A stretch of DNA of 27,077 bases from Lachnospiraceae bacterium (GTDB taxonomy: Bacteria > Bacillota_A > Clostridia > Lachnospirales > Lachnospiraceae): assembly GCA_016291475.1 (NCBI GenBank), contig JAEEXJ010000040.1:1-27077 (forward strand). Reading direction: 5' to 3'. This document shows, one piece after another, positions 9,624-17,408 of this stretch (position 1 is the stretch's first letter; each line of letters starts with the position of its first letter). The notes under the pieces are model-generated. The model was not told the origin of the DNA. It made no database searches and saw only the letters and a list, made by a program, of their open reading frames with translations. A program made the translations under genes and the position numbers.

Positions 9624-9625
9624 AA

Positions 9626-10135
9626 TCATCCTCCGTAATATACACTTTCTTCGGTTTTCTCTTCCTCCGGAGGAGTATCTGCTCCGAGGATTCCGAATCT
9701 TCCGACAGATATCAGAACAAGCACGCTTGCTACAAGCGTGAAAGGCAAAGTTGCAACAGAAATTGCCGAAGAAACTCCGGAATATGCAACCAGGTAGTTC
9801 GAACCGTTTTGGGCAGCCATATAATTATCCCAATAATTGAAGAAAACGCCTGACAATCCCGAAATACAGTATGCGATCAGCATAATGACACCTATGAGCC
9901 GGTTATTTTTGCCGTTGCATAAACGCATGATAATATAAAAAGCTATATACAATCCCAGTATTATCAAACTTCTTGCTATGGTAACCGGGAAAATATTCCC
10001 TCCGTCATACTCCAAGCTCGAATACAGTGACACCACTTTTTGGGTGTTAACTGAGATCAGAATGCTTACCGCCATCGCCACTACATACAGTATGATTCCT
10101 GCCAGCATGGGAATACGTACTCTTTTATCCAGCAT
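9626..10135 (-). CDS. Small four-helix membrane protein, unknown function
   Basis: This 169-aa protein has four predicted membrane segments (about 9-29, 50-70, 79-97, 125-147) and a short acidic C-terminal tail (TPPEEEKTEESVYYGG). No family was recognised. It is the first gene of the operon: AAGGAGG lies a few bases before the ATG and a promoter-like sequence lies 60-90 bases upstream. Its last codons overlap the ribosome-binding site of the peptidase gene, indicating tight translational coupling. A role as an accessory or sensor subunit of the ABC/peptidase module is plausible from position only. Confidence 0.75.
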   Translation of the reverse strand: MLDKRVRIPMLAGIILYVVAMAVSILISVNTQKVVSLYSSLEYDGGNIFPVTIARSLIILGLYIAFYIIMRLCNGKNNRLIGVIMLIAYCISGLSGVFFNYWDNYMAAQNGSNYLVAYSGVSSAISVATLPFTLVASVLVLISVGRFGILGADTPPEEEKTEESVYYGG

Positions 10136-10196
10136 AATTTCCTCCTTTTTTCAACGCGGCCTTCTCCGGAGTTTCCATAAGCCACAAACTTTTTTT

Positions 10197-10224
10197 ATAA
10201 TATCGTATATACAGAATATTGCAA
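10197..10224 (-). promoter_or_regulatory. Predicted promoter of the 4-TM/peptidase/ABC operon
   Basis: On the minus strand TTGCAA (10219-10224) and TATTAT (10197-10202) are 16 bases apart, inside A/T-rich DNA between the regulator's terminator and the first operon gene. This would give a leader of about 55 bases. It supports transcription of the operon separately from the regulator gene. Confidence 0.5.
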
Positions 10225-10276
10225 TACGTTTAAAAATACCTTTATTCTTTCTTTATGGTATCTTTACAGTTCTCAT

Positions 10277-10310
10277 AAAAACACCCCGAAGGATCAATCC
10301 TTCGGGGTGT
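10277..10310 (-). terminator. Terminator of the XRE regulator gene
   Basis: A perfect 13-bp GC-rich stem (ACACCCCGAAGGA and its complement) with a 4-base loop is followed by T residues on the minus strand. It lies seven bases past the regulator's stop codon. Confidence 0.92.
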
Positions 10311-10316
10311 TCTGAA

Positions 10317-11513
10317 TCATTTGAAATCGGGAAACATCAAATCGTTATATGTGCCCGGATCCAGGGGCTCAGGTTCCTGAACGTTTTCTTTTTGATACGG
10401 ATTATCCATCTCCGCATTAAATCCGGTAAGCAGATATTCATCGGGAATATATTCGTGCACATTAAGATCCAGGAAATAATTGTGGAACCAGATGGAGACA
10501 TATGTGATCTGTGTATTATCGGATGCTCCTTCCGGAATCATGGCATATGTAAAACCATGGTAATCATCACTGTTCATGGATATGATGTCATATCCTTCGG
10601 GCTCGCCTGTTACAGAGTAGATTCCCAGATATTCTTCACTACCAAGAGCTGTAAGCCTTTGTATTTCCTCTTCATATGCATTCGGTTCATATTCTGCCGT
10701 CATATATATGACATACTGAGCATCCCATGGATTGTAATATGTATATTGATAATCCGTCACATTCATATCGGAAGTGATATGTTCCGGCCAGATATCAAAC
10801 ATTTCACCGTTTGTGGTGGGATTGGGATTTTTGTATCGTTCTTCCTCAGTTTGTTCGATATGAACATAATCATTGTAATGAGCGATATCTTTATCTGTTT
10901 CGGCCTTATTAAATAATGAATCGATGAACAGTATTCCGAAAAATATGATCACGAATATGAAGGTTCTCAAAAAATATAATATGGAAAGCACCAGTAAAAC
11001 TATGGCCGATATTTTTATAGCCTTCATCGCTTTTTTATTCCCGGTAACTTTTTCCAGTCTTCCGGTAACATAAAGTGTAAGCACCGACATCAATATAAGT
11101 GTGGTGATAAGTGCGATCATAGTCAAAGTATTTTTCAGACCCGGTTCATAATCTATGGTCATAAGAACTATAGAAATAATTGATGCGATTTCTCCTATTA
11201 TGGCTATAATCTGCACCGATTTAAGTGTCTTGCTTTTTTCATTGCCTGCATAAGCCGCCATTTTATCTGCGACTTCCCTTGTTTCGTCATTCATCATCTC
11301 GCTTTTCCTTTCTCCGTCGATGATCTCCCTTACATCAACTTCGTAAAAATCCGCTATCTCCACAAGAAGAGAAATATCCGGAAGATTACTTCCGGTTTCC
11401 CATCTGGATACAGATCTGGAACTGACATTGAATTCCTGAGCCAGCTGTTCCTGGGTCATTTTTTTCTCATTTCGAAGCGATCTTAAAAATTGTCCCGTTT
11501 TTTTCTGATCCAA
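10317..11513 (-). CDS. Membrane-anchored XRE/Cro-type transcriptional regulator
   Basis: A 398-aa protein with an N-terminal helix-turn-helix of the Cro/C1 family (about residues 6-62: MTQEQLAQEFNVSSRSVSRWE, split here as recognition region SSRSVSRWETG). It is followed by hydrophobic segments at about 99-120, 129-149, 165-181 and 184-201, and a C-terminal domain of about 195 residues rich in Tyr, Asp and Glu. If the last hydrophobic block is crossed once the C-terminal domain is outside; if twice, it is inside. The start is a TTG: AAGGAGG lies seven bases before it, whereas the in-frame GTG further up overlaps that ribosome-binding site. It has its own terminator, and the operon it may control begins 180 bases downstream in the same direction. 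The DNA-binding call is firm; the sensing role is inference. Confidence 0.87.
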   Translation of the reverse strand: MDQKKTGQFLRSLRNEKKMTQEQLAQEFNVSSRSVSRWETGSNLPDISLLVEIADFYEVDVREIIDGERKSEMMNDETREVADKMAAYAGNEKSKTLKSVQIIAIIGEIASIISIVLMTIDYEPGLKNTLTMIALITTLILMSVLTLYVTGRLEKVTGNKKAMKAIKISAIVLLVLSILYFLRTFIFVIIFFGILFIDSLFNKAETDKDIAHYNDYVHIEQTEEERYKNPNPTTNGEMFDIWPEHITSDMNVTDYQYTYYNPWDAQYVIYMTAEYEPNAYEEEIQRLTALGSEEYLGIYSVTGEPEGYDIISMNSDDYHGFTYAMIPEGASDNTQITYVSIWFHNYFLDLNVHEYIPDEYLLTGFNAEMDNPYQKENVQEPEPLDPGTYNDLMFPDFK

Positions 11514-11692
11514 CTTGTGACCTCCTTTCACGGATTATTTTGGGAAATCTGTCAGGAAAAAACCACGACACAAAGCGAGAAGTGTCATTTTTTTGCAGGC
11601 AGACACGGTATGTCAGGTCTAAGAATGCGGTAATTTCAAGCATTCCGGCTTTGACTCCAAAACCTACTATATCATAAGAAATATCCTCAGAC

Positions 11693-11727
11693 AAAAAAAT
11701 CCGGCCGGCTTTTCGCCGACCGGATTT
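11693..11727 (-). terminator. Terminator of the phosphoketolase gene
   Basis: A 13-bp stem with one mismatch (AAATCCGGTCGGC paired across a 5-base loop) is followed by seven T residues on the minus strand. It starts 45 bases past the phosphoketolase stop codon and isolates it from the regulator gene. Confidence 0.9.
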
Positions 11728-11771
11728 AGTTAAAGGAGTTTATGAACTAATAAAACTGTTTTATCTGAAAA

Positions 11772-14165
11772 TTATTTATGCTCCCACTTCCATCCGGCAA
11801 CTTCGGGAAGATCCTCGCCGTACTGGTGGATGTACTGGGTGTGCTCAACAAGCTTGTCGCTCATCTTCTGGTAGAGGTAAGCACCTCTGTTTCCGAGCTG
11901 AGGAAGATTCTTAAGTGCAAGCTGTACAAGGTGGAAACGATCCACATGGTTCTGAACACGTACATCGAAAGGAGTGGTAATGGTACCTTCTTCTTTGTAT
12001 CCGCGTACATGCATGAGACGATTGTTATGACGTCTGTAAGTAAGCTCATGTACAAGGGATGCATATCCGTGGAAAGCAAATACAACGGGCTTATCCTGGG
12101 TGAAGAGCATATCGTACTCGGCATCCTGAAGTCCGTGAGGATGCTCGTTAGCAGGCTGAAGCTTGAAGAGGTCAACTACGTTGATGAAACGGATCTTGAT
12201 CTCGGGAATCTCGCTCTTAAGGATTGAAACTGCTGCAAGAGCCTCAAGAGTAGGAGTCTCACCTGCACATGCAAATACGATGTCGGGATCCTGTCCCTGA
12301 TCGTTGGAAGCCCACTCCCAGATTCCGATACCCTGAGTGCAGTGCTTAACTGCTTCGGGCATGGAGAGCCACTGAGGTCTGGGATGCTTGGATGCTACGA
12401 TTACGTTTACATAGTTACGTGAACGGATGCAGTGATCGAAGCATGAAAGCAGGCAGTTAGCATCGGGAGGAAGATAGAGTCTTACGACGTCTGCCTTCTT
12501 ATTGGCGATGTGATCCATAAATCCGGGATCCTGATGAGTGAATCCGTTGTGGTCCTGCTGCCATACGGTTGATGCCATGATAAGGTTGAGGGAAGCAATC
12601 TCTTCTCTCCAAGGAAGCTGGTTGCTTACCTTGAGCCACTTAGCATGCTGTGCAGCCATTGAGTCGATGATACGTGCGAATGCTTCGTAAGTTGCGAAGA
12701 ATCCGTGACGTCCGGTGAGGAGATATCCCTCAAGCCATCCCTCGCACATGTGCTCGGAAAGCATGGAGTCCATAACTCTTCCGTCTGCTGCAAGGTGATC
12801 GTCATCATCATAACGCTCTGCATTCCAATCACGATTCTCTGCCTCGAATACGGCATTGAGTCTGTTGGAGTTGGTCTCATCGGGTCCGAAAATTCTGAAG
12901 TTCTTTGCTTCTTTGTTAAGCTTGAAGATATCTCTTACAAACTTACCGAGCTCGATCATATCCTGACCGTCACGCTCGCCGTGTCCCTGAGTATCAAATG
13001 CATATTCTCTGAAATCGGGAAGTCTGAGGTCTCTGAGAAGAAGTCCGCCGTTTCCGTGAGGGTTAGCACCGATTCTTGCATTTCCTACGGGAGCAAGAGA
13101 TCTGATATCCTCGAATGCTCTTCCGTTCTCGTCAAAGAGCTCTTCAGGCTTGTATGAACGGAGCCAATCCTCAAGAATCTTAAGGTGCTCTTCGGGTTTC
13201 TCCATGGAGATAGGTACCTGGTGAGCGAGGAAGTTTCCTTCAATCTTCTTGCCGTCAACTACCTTAGGACCGGTCCATCCCTTGGGAGTGCGAAGTACGA
13301 TCATGGGCCATACGGGACGAGTGGTGTCTCCGGTGGTACGAGCGTGCTCCTGAATAGCCTTGATCTTCTCGATAACGGTATCAAGAGTCTCAGCCATGAG
13401 CTTGTGCATGGTCATGGGATCGTCGCCTTCTACGAAGTAAGGCTCCCAACCGTTGCCGTGGAAGAAATCAACGATTTCCTGATGGCTCATTCTTGCGAAT
13501 ACGGTGGGGTTAGCGATCTTGTATCCGTTGAGGTGCATGATGGGAAGAACTGCACCGTCGGTTATGGGGTTAAGGAATTTATTTGACTGCCATGAAGTAG
13601 CGAGAGGTCCGGTCTCAGCCTCACCGTCTCCTACAGTTACTGCAGCGATAAGATCGGGGTTATCAAAAACTGCACCAAATGCGTGAGCAATTCCGTATCC
13701 GAGCTCACCGCCCTCGTTGATGGAACCGGGAGTTTCGGGTGCGCAGTGTGAAGGCATTCCTCCGGGGAATGAGAACTGCTTGAACAGTTTCTGCATACCG
13801 GATTCATCCTCTGAAATATTGGGATAAACCTCGGAATAAGTTCCGTCGAGGTAGTCGTTAGCGATATAGAAGTTTCCGCCGTGTCCGGGACCTGAGAGAA
13901 GAATGAGGTCGAGGTCATATCTCTTGATGGCACGGTTTAAGTGTACAAAGACAAAGTTCTGTCCGGGTACGGTTCCCCAATGTCCTACGATCTTCTTTTT
14001 AACCTGATCGATAGTAAGGGGTTTTCTGAGAAGGGGATTCTCAAGCAGGTAAAGCTGTCCTGCTGCGAGATAGTTGGCTGCGCGGAACCATCTGTCCATA
14101 CGGCCGAGAAGTTCATCGGTGATCGGTCCCTTTTCGGGGATCATGACATCTGATGTTTCGTTCAT
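11772..14165 (-). CDS. xfp: Xylulose-5-phosphate/fructose-6-phosphate phosphoketolase
   Basis: A thiamine-diphosphate enzyme that splits xylulose-5-P (and usually fructose-6-P) with phosphate into acetyl-phosphate plus glyceraldehyde-3-P (or erythrose-4-P). This gives pentose catabolism a direct route to acetate and ATP. Full length at 797 aa. Family motifs are all present: [10 protein letters not shown] (61-70), GPGHGGNFY (92-100), the ThDP/metal site GDGEAETGP (179-187) with the following Asn, and [10 protein letters not shown] (211-220). A longer frame starts 12 codons earlier, but AAGGAG lies eight bases before the 14165 ATG and the latter matches the usual N-terminus. Its codon choice is strongly biased, as expected for an abundant glycolytic-type enzyme. 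It stands alone between a long regulatory leader and its own terminator. Whether it accepts both sugars cannot be read here. Confidence 0.97.
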   Translation of the reverse strand: MNETSDVMIPEKGPITDELLGRMDRWFRAANYLAAGQLYLLENPLLRKPLTIDQVKKKIVGHWGTVPGQNFVFVHLNRAIKRYDLDLILLSGPGHGGNFYIANDYLDGTYSEVYPNISEDESGMQKLFKQFSFPGGMPSHCAPETPGSINEGGELGYGIAHAFGAVFDNPDLIAAVTVGDGEAETGPLATSWQSNKFLNPITDGAVLPIMHLNGYKIANPTVFARMSHQEIVDFFHGNGWEPYFVEGDDPMTMHKLMAETLDTVIEKIKAIQEHARTTGDTTRPVWPMIVLRTPKGWTGPKVVDGKKIEGNFLAHQVPISMEKPEEHLKILEDWLRSYKPEELFDENGRAFEDIRSLAPVGNARIGANPHGNGGLLLRDLRLPDFREYAFDTQGHGERDGQDMIELGKFVRDIFKLNKEAKNFRIFGPDETNSNRLNAVFEAENRDWNAERYDDDDHLAADGRVMDSMLSEHMCEGWLEGYLLTGRHGFFATYEAFARIIDSMAAQHAKWLKVSNQLPWREEIASLNLIMASTVWQQDHNGFTHQDPGFMDHIANKKADVVRLYLPPDANCLLSCFDHCIRSRNYVNVIVASKHPRPQWLSMPEAVKHCTQGIGIWEWASNDQGQDPDIVFACAGETPTLEALAAVSILKSEIPEIKIRFINVVDLFKLQPANEHPHGLQDAEYDMLFTQDKPVVFAFHGYASLVHELTYRRHNNRLMHVRGYKEEGTITTPFDVRVQNHVDRFHLVQLALKNLPQLGNRGAYLYQKMSDKLVEHTQYIHQYGEDLPEVAGWKWEHK

Positions 14166-14485
14166 GGAATAACTCCTTTCTTTTACGTCATAGAAATCCA
14201 TACGATTCTGCCATTATAATACTTCACAAAAGCTTTTTTGTATCTCAGCCTATTGGTAATTTTTGGGCAATTTTTGCTAAATTTCGCACTTTCTTTTTAT
14301 AAGCATTTACCTAAATAAAAAAATAATTACCAAAAGCAAGATCCCTAATTAGTACTCTTTTTGCATAAAATGTACACAAATCGTACGAAATGTTCCGGCG
14401 TAAAGGCAATTATCAACAACAATTTATGGGTTTTCAGAGAATTTTTTATCTCTTATTTCCACTAATACCATATTTTGGAAAAAAT
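14166..14485 (-). promoter_or_regulatory. A+T-rich leader/regulatory region of the phosphoketolase gene
   Basis: No gene is seen in these 320 bases. Near the gene, on the minus strand, is a promoter-like TATTAT/TATAAT block (14213-14221), with a weak GATACA (14239-14244) 17 bases upstream of TATTAT. Further up is a 9-bp inverted repeat, TTGGTAATT (14253-14261) and AATTACCAA (14325-14333), about 63 bases apart, and an 8-bp palindrome TCGTACGA (14381-14388). These could be operator half-sites for sugar-responsive control. No clear cre or Rex site was found. Confidence 0.45.
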
Positions 14486-14516
14486 AAAAAGGAAGTCTTT
14501 TAAAGACTTCCTTTTT
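14486..14516 (-). terminator. Terminator after tRNA-Arg
   Basis: A 12-bp stem (AAAAAGGAAGTC with its complement) and 7-base loop are followed by further T residues on the minus strand. It begins two bases after the tRNA discriminator base and closes the predicted parA-to-tRNA transcription unit. Confidence 0.88.
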
Positions 14517-14518
14517 AA

Positions 14519-14592
14519 CGTTCCCGGGCGGATTCGAACCGCCGGCCTTTCGCTTAGGAGGCGAACGCTCTATCCTGCTGAGCTACGGAAAC
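14519..14592 (-). tRNA. tRNA-Arg (anticodon CCU)
   Basis: A 74-base cloverleaf. Acceptor arms GTTTCCG and CGGGAAC pair with one G-T. The D stem is GCTC/GAGC, the anticodon stem TTCGC/GCGAA encloses CTCCTAA (anticodon CCT, reading AGG), and the T arm is GGCGG-TTCGAAT-CCGCC. The discriminator base is G and CCA is not encoded, so it must be added after processing. Its 5' end lies one base past the stop codon of the DUF3881 gene and a terminator follows at once, so it is most simply released from the end of a messenger RNA. Confidence 0.97.
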
Positions 14593-14593
14593 A

Positions 14594-15496
14594 TTATTCT
14601 ATGGGAGCGTCGGGATCATCGGGATAATTGATACTTCCCTGAAGCCAGACGATACCTTTGAATCTTCTGCCCGGAACAGGTTCACCGAGCAAATCCATTA
14701 TATTGATGGCTACATCAAATGTCAAATCATTAACAAGTAAAGTTAAAATATAAACCTGCTCATGAGAAATGTTATTCATGATCCTGCGGACTTTAACGAT
14801 CTCACCGAGAATATTGTACTGATCACACTCAACACCGTAAGGCATAATACTGGTGTAGACGATGCTGTAGATATCCTCGTGTCCCACTCTTCCGGATACT
14901 TCACTGTAAAGATCCATATCCTGCATGGTCAGCTCTTCGATGGCTTCCTCATTACCTGTTCTCGCATTTTTCAAAAGCCGGTATCTTTCGACCTTCTGTA
15001 ATTTGCTCTTTACTTCGTCCTCTTCGGATTCTTTTCCCGCAGGGAGAAGGATCGTGCCTTTTATGGAAAGTCCGGCCAGAGTCAGGGTGGTGCCCTTTAT
15101 GGGAAGCCGTCCGGAAACCTGAGCGCTGATGTAGGGAATCTTATTTTGTATGAAAAATATGAGGGACATCCCTAATCTTACATCATCACATATTCCGGCA
15201 TAGGAATCCCTTGCGGCATGCCTTTCGACGGATACGTCCTCCGTAGAAGTAATACCGGTACCCTTTAGATAGGGAAAATAATAATCCGTATGAAACAGAT
15301 CGTCCTCGCTGAAGGTTCCGGCAGCGGTTATCCCTATGCCTTCACCCACATCTCTGGAAAACTCGGCAAGCATAACGTCATCCAAGGACATGGTGTAACC
15401 CCTCTTGTCATTTTTTTTGACACTTTGGAGCACCAGGTCCTTGATGTCTTCTCTTTTTATTTTACTAAAGCCGATGGCTCGAAGAAATTTATGCAT
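14594..15496 (-). CDS. DUF3881 family protein
   Basis: This 300-aa soluble protein begins MHKFLRAIGFSKI and matches, from recollection, DUF3881, a family largely confined to Lachnospiraceae and often found beside serS. No catalytic motif was recognised. The middle (about 170-200) is charged and likely helical, and the C-terminus (KGIVWLQGSINYPDD) looks like a beta-rich end. It starts 12 bases after serS with only a weak GGTAG as ribosome-binding site, so it is probably translated from the same message. It ends one base before tRNA-Arg. Function unknown. Confidence 0.8.
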   Translation of the reverse strand: MHKFLRAIGFSKIKREDIKDLVLQSVKKNDKRGYTMSLDDVMLAEFSRDVGEGIGITAAGTFSEDDLFHTDYYFPYLKGTGITSTEDVSVERHAARDSYAGICDDVRLGMSLIFFIQNKIPYISAQVSGRLPIKGTTLTLAGLSIKGTILLPAGKESEEDEVKSKLQKVERYRLLKNARTGNEEAIEELTMQDMDLYSEVSGRVGHEDIYSIVYTSIMPYGVECDQYNILGEIVKVRRIMNNISHEQVYILTLLVNDLTFDVAINIMDLLGEPVPGRRFKGIVWLQGSINYPDDPDAPIE

Positions 15497-15508
15497 TTAC
15501 TACCGATA

Positions 15509-16837
15509 TTAATTCTTAGGTTCGATCTTGGTCTTTCCACCCATGTAAGGCTGCAGAGCCTTGGGAATATTGATGCTTCCATCCTCGTTTACATTGTTCT
15601 CAAGGAAAGCGATAAGTCCTCTGGGTGTTGCAAGTACGGTATTGTTAAGAGTATGAACAAGATAAGTTCCGTTCTCACCCTTGGTTCTGATACCGAGCCT
15701 TCTTGCCTGTGCATCACCGAGTGTCGAACATGATCCGACCTCAAAATACTTCTGCTGTCTGGGGCTCCATGCTTCAACATCACAGGACTTGACCTTAAGG
15801 TCCGCAAGATCTCCGCTGCAGCACTCGAGTGTTCTTACGGGAATATCGAGACTTCTGAAGAAATCTACTGTGTACTTCCACATTTTGTTATACCAGTCCA
15901 TGGATTCTTCGGGCTTGCAGAGAACTACCATCTCCTGCTTCTCGAACTGATGAACTCTGTATACGCCTCTTTCCTCGATTCCGTGAGATCCTACCTCTTT
16001 TCTGAAACAGGGAGAATATGAGGTGAGGCAAAGAGGAAGCTTAGCCTCTTCGATGAGCTGACCCTGAAATCTTCCGATCATGGAGTGCTCACTGGTTCCG
16101 ATCAGATAGAGATCTTCGCCTTCTATCTTATACATCATGGCTTCCATTTCTTTGAAGCTCATAACTCCGTTTACAACATTGCTTCTGATCATAAAAGGAG
16201 GGATGCAGTAAGTGAATCCCTTATCGATCATGAAATCTCTTGCATAACTGATCATCGCGGAATGAATCCTTGCCGCATCTCCGATGAGATAATAGAATCC
16301 GTTTCCGCTTGTACGTCCTGCCGCATCCTTATCAAGTCCGCCGATCTTCTCGAGAATATCCGCATGATAAGGTACTTCAAAAGAAGGAACTACCGGATCT
16401 CCGAATTTTTCATTCTCAACATTTTCACTGTCATCCTTACCTACGGGTACGGACTCATCAATGATGTTGGGAATGGTCATCATTATTGTCTTTATCTTTT
16501 CGCCGATTTCCTCTTCGAGCTTTTCAAGCTCTTCAAGTCTCTTTGCGGAAGCTTCTACCTCTGCCTTCTTAACCTCAACTTCTGCCTTAAGCTTTTCGGC
16601 TTCAGCGGTATCTCCCGAGCTTTCAGCTTTCTTCATCCTGCCCATAAGTCCGCCGATCTCTTTGGAGATAGCGTTTCTCTTATTTCTTAAAGAGTCACCT
16701 TCCTGCTTTGCTTTACGAACCTGATCGTCAAGTCCGGCAACTTCATCTACAAGCGCAAGCTTTTCATCCTGAAATTTCTTTTTGATGTTTTCCTTTACCA
16801 GATCGGGATTTTCTCTTATGAGCTTAATGTCTATCAT
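15509..16837 (-). CDS. serS: Seryl-tRNA synthetase
   Basis: A class II synthetase that charges tRNA-Ser (and tRNA-Sec where present), 442 aa. Residues 1-115 form the long coiled-coil arm that grips the tRNA variable loop. The catalytic domain shows TSE (248-250), motif 2 from FRKE (278-281), and motif 3 HTLNNT (395-400) with its arginine at 406. The core departs from the common bacterial pattern: motif 2 reads SHGIEERGVYRVHQF rather than the usual SAGRDTRG form, and motif 3 has NNTVLATPR where most bacteria have NGSGLAVGR. This resembles a divergent, more archaeal-like subgroup seen in Lachnospiraceae. GAGGAT precedes the ATG. It sits 24 bases after the DUF4446 gene in the parA-to-tRNA unit. 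Function is secure; subgroup placement is from memory. Confidence 0.95.
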   Translation of the reverse strand: MIDIKLIRENPDLVKENIKKKFQDEKLALVDEVAGLDDQVRKAKQEGDSLRNKRNAISKEIGGLMGRMKKAESSGDTAEAEKLKAEVEVKKAEVEASAKRLEELEKLEEEIGEKIKTIMMTIPNIIDESVPVGKDDSENVENEKFGDPVVPSFEVPYHADILEKIGGLDKDAAGRTSGNGFYYLIGDAARIHSAMISYARDFMIDKGFTYCIPPFMIRSNVVNGVMSFKEMEAMMYKIEGEDLYLIGTSEHSMIGRFQGQLIEEAKLPLCLTSYSPCFRKEVGSHGIEERGVYRVHQFEKQEMVVLCKPEESMDWYNKMWKYTVDFFRSLDIPVRTLECCSGDLADLKVKSCDVEAWSPRQQKYFEVGSCSTLGDAQARRLGIRTKGENGTYLVHTLNNTVLATPRGLIAFLENNVNEDGSINIPKALQPYMGGKTKIEPKN

Positions 16838-16861
16838 TTCATTATCCTCGCTTAATGCAGT

Positions 16862-17380
16862 TTATTTTTTTAATGCTATATTCAATGCTTCCTGTTCTTC
16901 TTTTCCAAGTTCGTGTTCGCACTTTCCTTTTTCTATAACTCTGGTGTAAACATATCCGCCCTCGGGAGAATATACATTGTTTATAAGAACTCCGTTGTTT
17001 TCCTCATCAAGTATTACCACTACAGCACTCATGTCTCCCCCGAGTTCCTGATAAGCATCATATCTTATGATACCCATTTTCTGGTATACACCTTTGAGTC
17101 TTCCGAAGATCTTTTTTATGTCCTCGGAATTTTTGGATGAGTCTGACAGAAGCTTTTTGTTATCCTCGATTATCTGACCGAGTTCTTCTTCAAGACTCTT
17201 TCCTCCTTCGCCGGATGTGAGATCATCGATCCTTTCGGAAAGGGAGGCGATAAGTTTCTTATTCTTTGAGTTCATCGCCATAAGAATAATTATAGCGATC
17301 AAACATACGCCAAGAACTATCACCCATATTCCGGGATCAAGATTTCCCAGACCGAGCGTACTTAATATACTGCTTTGCAA
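16862..17380 (-). CDS. DUF4446 family membrane-anchored protein
   Basis: A 172-aa protein with one membrane helix near the N-terminus (about 17-36), a probable coiled coil (about 42-95), and a C-terminal domain containing IIRYDAYQELGGDMSAVV split across residues about 104-121. It matches DUF4446, a Firmicutes family commonly encoded next to parB near the origin. The start codon is TTG: GGAGG lies seven bases before it and no better ATG exists. It is 28 bases downstream of parB. Its conserved position suggests a link to chromosome segregation or the cell envelope, but no function is established. Confidence 0.85.
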   Translation of the reverse strand: MQSSILSTLGLGNLDPGIWVIVLGVCLIAIIILMAMNSKNKKLIASLSERIDDLTSGEGGKSLEEELGQIIEDNKKLLSDSSKNSEDIKKIFGRLKGVYQKMGIIRYDAYQELGGDMSAVVVILDEENNGVLINNVYSPEGGYVYTRVIEKGKCEHELGKEEQEALNIALKK

Positions 17381-17408
17381 TGCGGTTCCTCCAAATGTGA
17401 CACCTGTG

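Noticed and set aside
9978..10916. Plus-strand open frame of 312 codons across the regulator/operon junction
   Set aside because: It crosses a terminator, a promoter and parts of two opposite genes; composition is that of an antisense frame.
11467..11694. Minus-strand open frame of 75 codons before the XRE regulator
   Set aside because: It starts next to the phosphoketolase terminator, overlaps the regulator's start out of frame, and has no ribosome-binding site.
14200..14260. Rex (NADH-sensor) half-site TTGTGAA near the xfp promoter
   Set aside because: The second half-site is absent, so there is no proper palindrome.
16085..16690. Plus-strand open frame of 201 codons within serS
   Set aside because: Antisense to the conserved synthetase; no ribosome-binding site.
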